From assembly GCA_029935135.1 (NCBI GenBank), contig JAOZKX010000025.1, forward strand, positions 1 to 10,795: a stretch of DNA of 10,795 nucleotides, given 5' to 3'. The notes beneath the pieces are model-generated. The model had not been told where the DNA came from, made no database searches, and was given only the letters and a program-made list of their open reading frames with translations. The translations under genes and the position numbers were made by a program. Positions within the stretch are counted from its first letter, which is position 1. Every line of letters begins with the position of its first letter. The stretch is from Desulfocapsa sp. Its GTDB lineage: Bacteria > Desulfobacterota > Desulfobulbia > Desulfobulbales > Desulfocapsaceae. Shown piece after piece: positions 8,651-10,795 of this stretch.

Positions 8651-8992
8651 CTATTTCTTATCTATTTTGAATTTATTTTTATAGACATAAAAGAGGGTCA
8701 GCCATTCCATTTTGTCTTTAAATTCGAGAGCCACTACATTATCGTTAAAACGAATAACTTTGGCACTGAGTTCATCTATCATAAGGTTACTGTTATTTCC
8801 TTCGATGGTAATAGAAAGATTACAACTACTGCCTGTATCTAAACGCGTGTCGGTTTTTATAGAAACTCCGGTGGCACTCAGGTCCTGAAGGATTCCTTGT
8901 ATTTTATTGTGCTTATCGTCTAAAATGCTTACTTTTGAAGCAAGAGTTAGGCGAGCAGTGGCACGCTTTTCGTCTTTACTGTTTATAAACAT
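8651..8992 (-). CDS. Small PilZ-domain protein (probable c-di-GMP receptor)
   Basis: This gene encodes 113 residues, about the size of a stand-alone PilZ domain. The two c-di-GMP binding elements are visible: an RxxxR motif (R10, R14 in KRATARL) and a DxSxxG motif (D37, S39, G42 in DLSATGVSI). VVALEF near residues 86-91 fits the closing strand of the fold. PilZ proteins bind cyclic di-GMP and usually act on motility, exopolysaccharide or adhesion targets in the cytoplasm. There is no signal peptide or membrane segment. On the minus strand, the start codon (8990-8992) is preceded by a GGGAG Shine-Dalgarno sequence at about 8 bases. The gene converges on the mvhD operon and diverges from the EF-hand-like gene, so its target cannot be read from context. 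Confidence 0.82.
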   Translation of the reverse strand: MFINSKDEKRATARLTLASKVSILDDKHNKIQGILQDLSATGVSIKTDTRLDTGSSCNLSITIEGNNSNLMIDELSAKVIRFNDNVVALEFKDKMEWLTLFYVYKNKFKIDKK

Positions 8993-9156
8993 TTGAGCTC
9001 TCCCTGATGATTTATCGTATTACGCTCTTCTTTTTGATTCATTCCTGTGACCAAAAGATTGTATCTCGTATCTAACTATACCATCATCCTATCTAATCCT
9101 GACTCCTTTGCCAATAGGTAGAATTACCCAAAACTGATCTTTTCTGTCAATTTTCC

Positions 9157-9184
9157 TAAAGAAAAATTGGAAAAAGGGCGATAA
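9157..9184 (+). promoter_or_regulatory. Possible sigma-28 (FliA)-like promoter
   Basis: GGCGATAA at 9177-9184 matches the sigma-28 -10 consensus GCCGATAA at 7 of 8 positions. TAAAG at 9157-9161 matches the start of the -35 element TAAAGTTT. The gap between TAAA and the -10 is 16 bases, against the usual 15. It lies about 90 bases before the gene at 9274. The rest of the AT-rich divergent region 8993-9273 shows no clear sigma-70 promoter on either strand, only weak candidates. This is a pattern match by eye and may be chance. Confidence 0.3.
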
Positions 9185-9273
9185 AGATAAGGAATAAATA
9201 TTTTCAGGAGTTCTGGTCAGGGATGATTTGAGCCCCATACCATCTTTTTCATGCAAGCCAAGGAGGGCCGAAC

Positions 9274-10359
9274 ATGAAAATTTCAGATTCTTCCATCTTG
9301 TTTCTCTCAGACAGATCTTTTCTCGCTAAACATACAAAAATTGAAAATCTCACCGTCTGGGGAGCAGGAGAAGAACCTCTGCTTCGCACTGACACCAATG
9401 GACTAGGGAGACAGATTGATGTGCAGAAGCATATTGCACTGCTCAGTAAATCCACTACAGTTGCCTTTTCAGAGAAGATTGTGAGAAATCGACCTGTGAA
9501 GGCAGTAGCGGAACCGATTCCTGCCGATCAGGAACTGATGGCAGATCTCAATATAAGGATCTTAAAGGCCATGGTAGAACGGCTAACTGGAAAACAAATC
9601 CAAATCCATACGCCAAATCAAGTTCAAGACACAGCAACAAAACCAGTTTCTGCAACGATTGAACATCCTGAGAGTGAAAGAGAAGCACCTTCTGCAGGAG
9701 GGTTGGTTTACGATTACTATGAATCTCATTATGAATATGAATCTACTAATTTTTCCTCATCAGGAAAGATCATCACCGAAGATGGTATGGAGATTGATTT
9801 TACAGTATCCTTACAGATGTCGCGTGAATTTTTCACAGAAGAACAACTTACAATTCGTGCTGGCGATGCATTAAAAGATCCTCTGGTGATCAATTTTTCC
9901 GGGAAGGCGGCGGAACTCTCTGAGAGAAAGTTTTCTTTTGATATTGATATGGATGGCAGGGAAAACCAGATCTCTTTCCTGCAGCCTGGCAGTGGTTTCC
10001 TGGCGCTGGATAAAAACAATGATCAGACAATTAATAACGGCTCTGAGCTTTTTGGACCTGAAAGCGGAAATGGTTTCAAAGATCTTGCCGCATATGACCT
10101 GGATGAGAATAACTGGATAGATGAAAATGATGCCATTTATGACAATTTACGAATTTGGGTCAAGGATGCAGATGGTAATGATAGCCTCTTTGCCCTGGGA
10201 GAAAAAGGCATAGGAGCCATATACCTCAATTCAGCAGCAACGCTTTTTTCGCTGAAGGACAGTGATAATACTCTGCAGGGGCAGGTTCAATCCACCTCTC
10301 TTTTTGTAAGACAAGATGGTGGCGTGGGGACTGTTCAGCAAGTTGATCTGGTTGCCTGA
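9274..10359 (+). CDS. Conserved protein with EF-hand-like Asp-rich calcium-binding region
   Basis: The product has 361 residues. I recognise the C-terminal half as a recurring uncharacterised proteobacterial type, but I know no established function. Residues 1-140 are variable-looking and rich in polar and charged residues. A likely beta-rich segment covers about 163-215. Four Asp/Asn-rich loops follow: D223-D227 (DIDMDG), D246-E258 (DKNNDQTINNGSE), D275-D286 (DLDENNWIDEND) and D298-D303 (DADGND). The second and third resemble EF-hand loops (DxNxD/DxDxN with I at position 8), so Ca2+ binding is likely. The end, VGTVQQVDLVA, appears conserved in such proteins. There is no N-terminal signal peptide or transmembrane segment, so if it is exported it would need another route such as type I secretion. 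A perfect AGGAGG at 9261-9266 lies 7 bases before the ATG. The gene stops with TGA, 11 bases short of the convergent transglycosylase gene. Confidence 0.7.
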   Translation: MKISDSSILFLSDRSFLAKHTKIENLTVWGAGEEPLLRTDTNGLGRQIDVQKHIALLSKSTTVAFSEKIVRNRPVKAVAEPIPADQELMADLNIRILKAMVERLTGKQIQIHTPNQVQDTATKPVSATIEHPESEREAPSAGGLVYDYYESHYEYESTNFSSSGKIITEDGMEIDFTVSLQMSREFFTEEQLTIRAGDALKDPLVINFSGKAAELSERKFSFDIDMDGRENQISFLQPGSGFLALDKNNDQTINNGSELFGPESGNGFKDLAAYDLDENNWIDENDAIYDNLRIWVKDADGNDSLFALGEKGIGAIYLNSAATLFSLKDSDNTLQGQVQSTSLFVRQDGGVGTVQQVDLVA

Positions 10360-10370
10360 GTAGGAGTTTC

Positions 10371-10795
10371 TTATTGCTTGTAGGACTTCTCTCGTTTGCG
10401 CAGGAGGTCGATATAGTAACTGTTTACCTTTCCAATCAAATTAATTGTCTCCGGGTAGGGAGCGTGCTTTCCTCTGTGGAGTATTGCAAGGTTCTCGCCG
10501 GCGTTCCAGGCTGACAGCACAAGCTCCAGTCTGCCATCAAATTTATAGTTATATTTTGATATAAGATAGCAGGTGAGGAGAATATTGATGGCCGGATCAA
10601 AAAGATCTTCTTCTTTTAAATTGGCCAGCTTGTTTTTGGGTACAGAGTGAAAACGATACTTTGAGCGGGAAAGTTCTTTTGCCGCTTGTTTACCAGTGGA
10701 ATATATAATTTGTCCGAGTCCTTTGGCACCTTTATGGGAGACGGCACGGGGATCAGCATTTGATTCAGCAAGAATAAGTGCGCGAATAAAATCCG
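10371..10795 (-). CDS. Lytic transglycosylase (SLT-domain), C-terminal part; 5' end outside window
   Basis: On the minus strand an open frame enters from the right edge (first full codon 10791-10793) and stops at TAA (10371-10373), giving 140 residues. No start codon is inside the window. The visible start ALILAESNADPRAVSH followed by KGAKGLGQI is the SLT catalytic motif of family 1-type lytic murein transglycosylases. The Glu at the tenth visible residue is the expected catalytic acid. FDPAINILLTCYLISK and LSAWNAGENLA match the later helices of the fold (DPxxNI...AWNAG). The second part of the motif usually reads GLMQ; here it is GLGQ. The enzyme would cleave peptidoglycan in the periplasm, and its signal peptide would lie outside the window. 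It converges with the EF-hand-like gene, 11 bases apart, and no terminator hairpin is evident between them. Confidence 0.85.
   Translation of the reverse strand, partial: DFIRALILAESNADPRAVSHKGAKGLGQIIYSTGKQAAKELSRSKYRFHSVPKNKLANLKEEDLFDPAINILLTCYLISKYNYKFDGRLELVLSAWNAGENLAILHRGKHAPYPETINLIGKVNSYYIDLLRKREKSYKQ

Noticed and set aside
8627..8842. Rightward open frame of 71 codons opposite the PilZ gene
   Set aside because: The minus-strand frame has clear PilZ motifs and a ribosome binding site. This frame overlaps it, has no family resemblance, and starts just after the terminator.
9147..9170. Imperfect inverted repeat in the divergent intergenic region
   Set aside because: The arms match only with a bulge and consist almost wholly of A/T runs. 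There is no T tract after it and no known operator pattern, so chance is the simplest explanation.

Overview
The window looks like part of the chromosome of a Desulfobacterota ('deltaproteobacterial') anaerobe, probably a sulfate reducer or sulfur disproportionator that uses the Wood-Ljungdahl pathway. The reasons are the end of a corrinoid iron-sulfur protein gene (acsC/cdhE) directly followed by a very large formate dehydrogenase, an HdrA-like flavoprotein and an MvhD-like protein. This gene set is typical of those bacteria. The assignment is inference from gene content and style, not from a database match.

Bases 1-8552 read as one rightward operon: acsC (3' end only), fdhA fusion, hdrA, mvhD. 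It closes at a strong bidirectional terminator (8580-8617). The key to reading it is that three in-frame TGA codons (3091, 5011, 8154) are almost certainly selenocysteine codons. Each lies inside a conserved active-site or metal-binding motif (CARY-U-HSPT in FdhA, NDCSL-U-ILAPK in HdrA, GG-U-QLGECHY in MvhD). In each case the downstream frame continues the same protein family. A hairpin with a GGU-containing loop follows each TGA at a spacing usual for a bacterial SECIS element. A naive gene caller would split these three genes into five or six fragments.

The products suggest a cytoplasmic, flavin-based electron-transfer formate dehydrogenase. The 1397-residue FdhA carries its own [2Fe-2S] domain, a GltD-like FAD/NAD(P)H module and ferredoxin clusters in front of the Mo/W catalytic part. 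The 1021-residue HdrA contains two FAD modules. MvhD would be the [2Fe-2S] link between the two. No HdrB/HdrC is present between or after them. Placed beside acsC, the complex would exchange electrons between formate/CO2, NAD(P)H and ferredoxin for the CO2-fixing (or acetyl-CoA-oxidising) pathway.

Bases 8651-10795 are unrelated to this pathway. They hold a small leftward PilZ-domain gene, a divergent intergenic region with a possible sigma-28-like promoter, a rightward gene for a 361-residue protein with EF-hand-like Asp-rich loops, and the 3' end of a leftward lytic transglycosylase gene running off the right edge. I saw no tRNA, rRNA, CRISPR array or insertion sequence.
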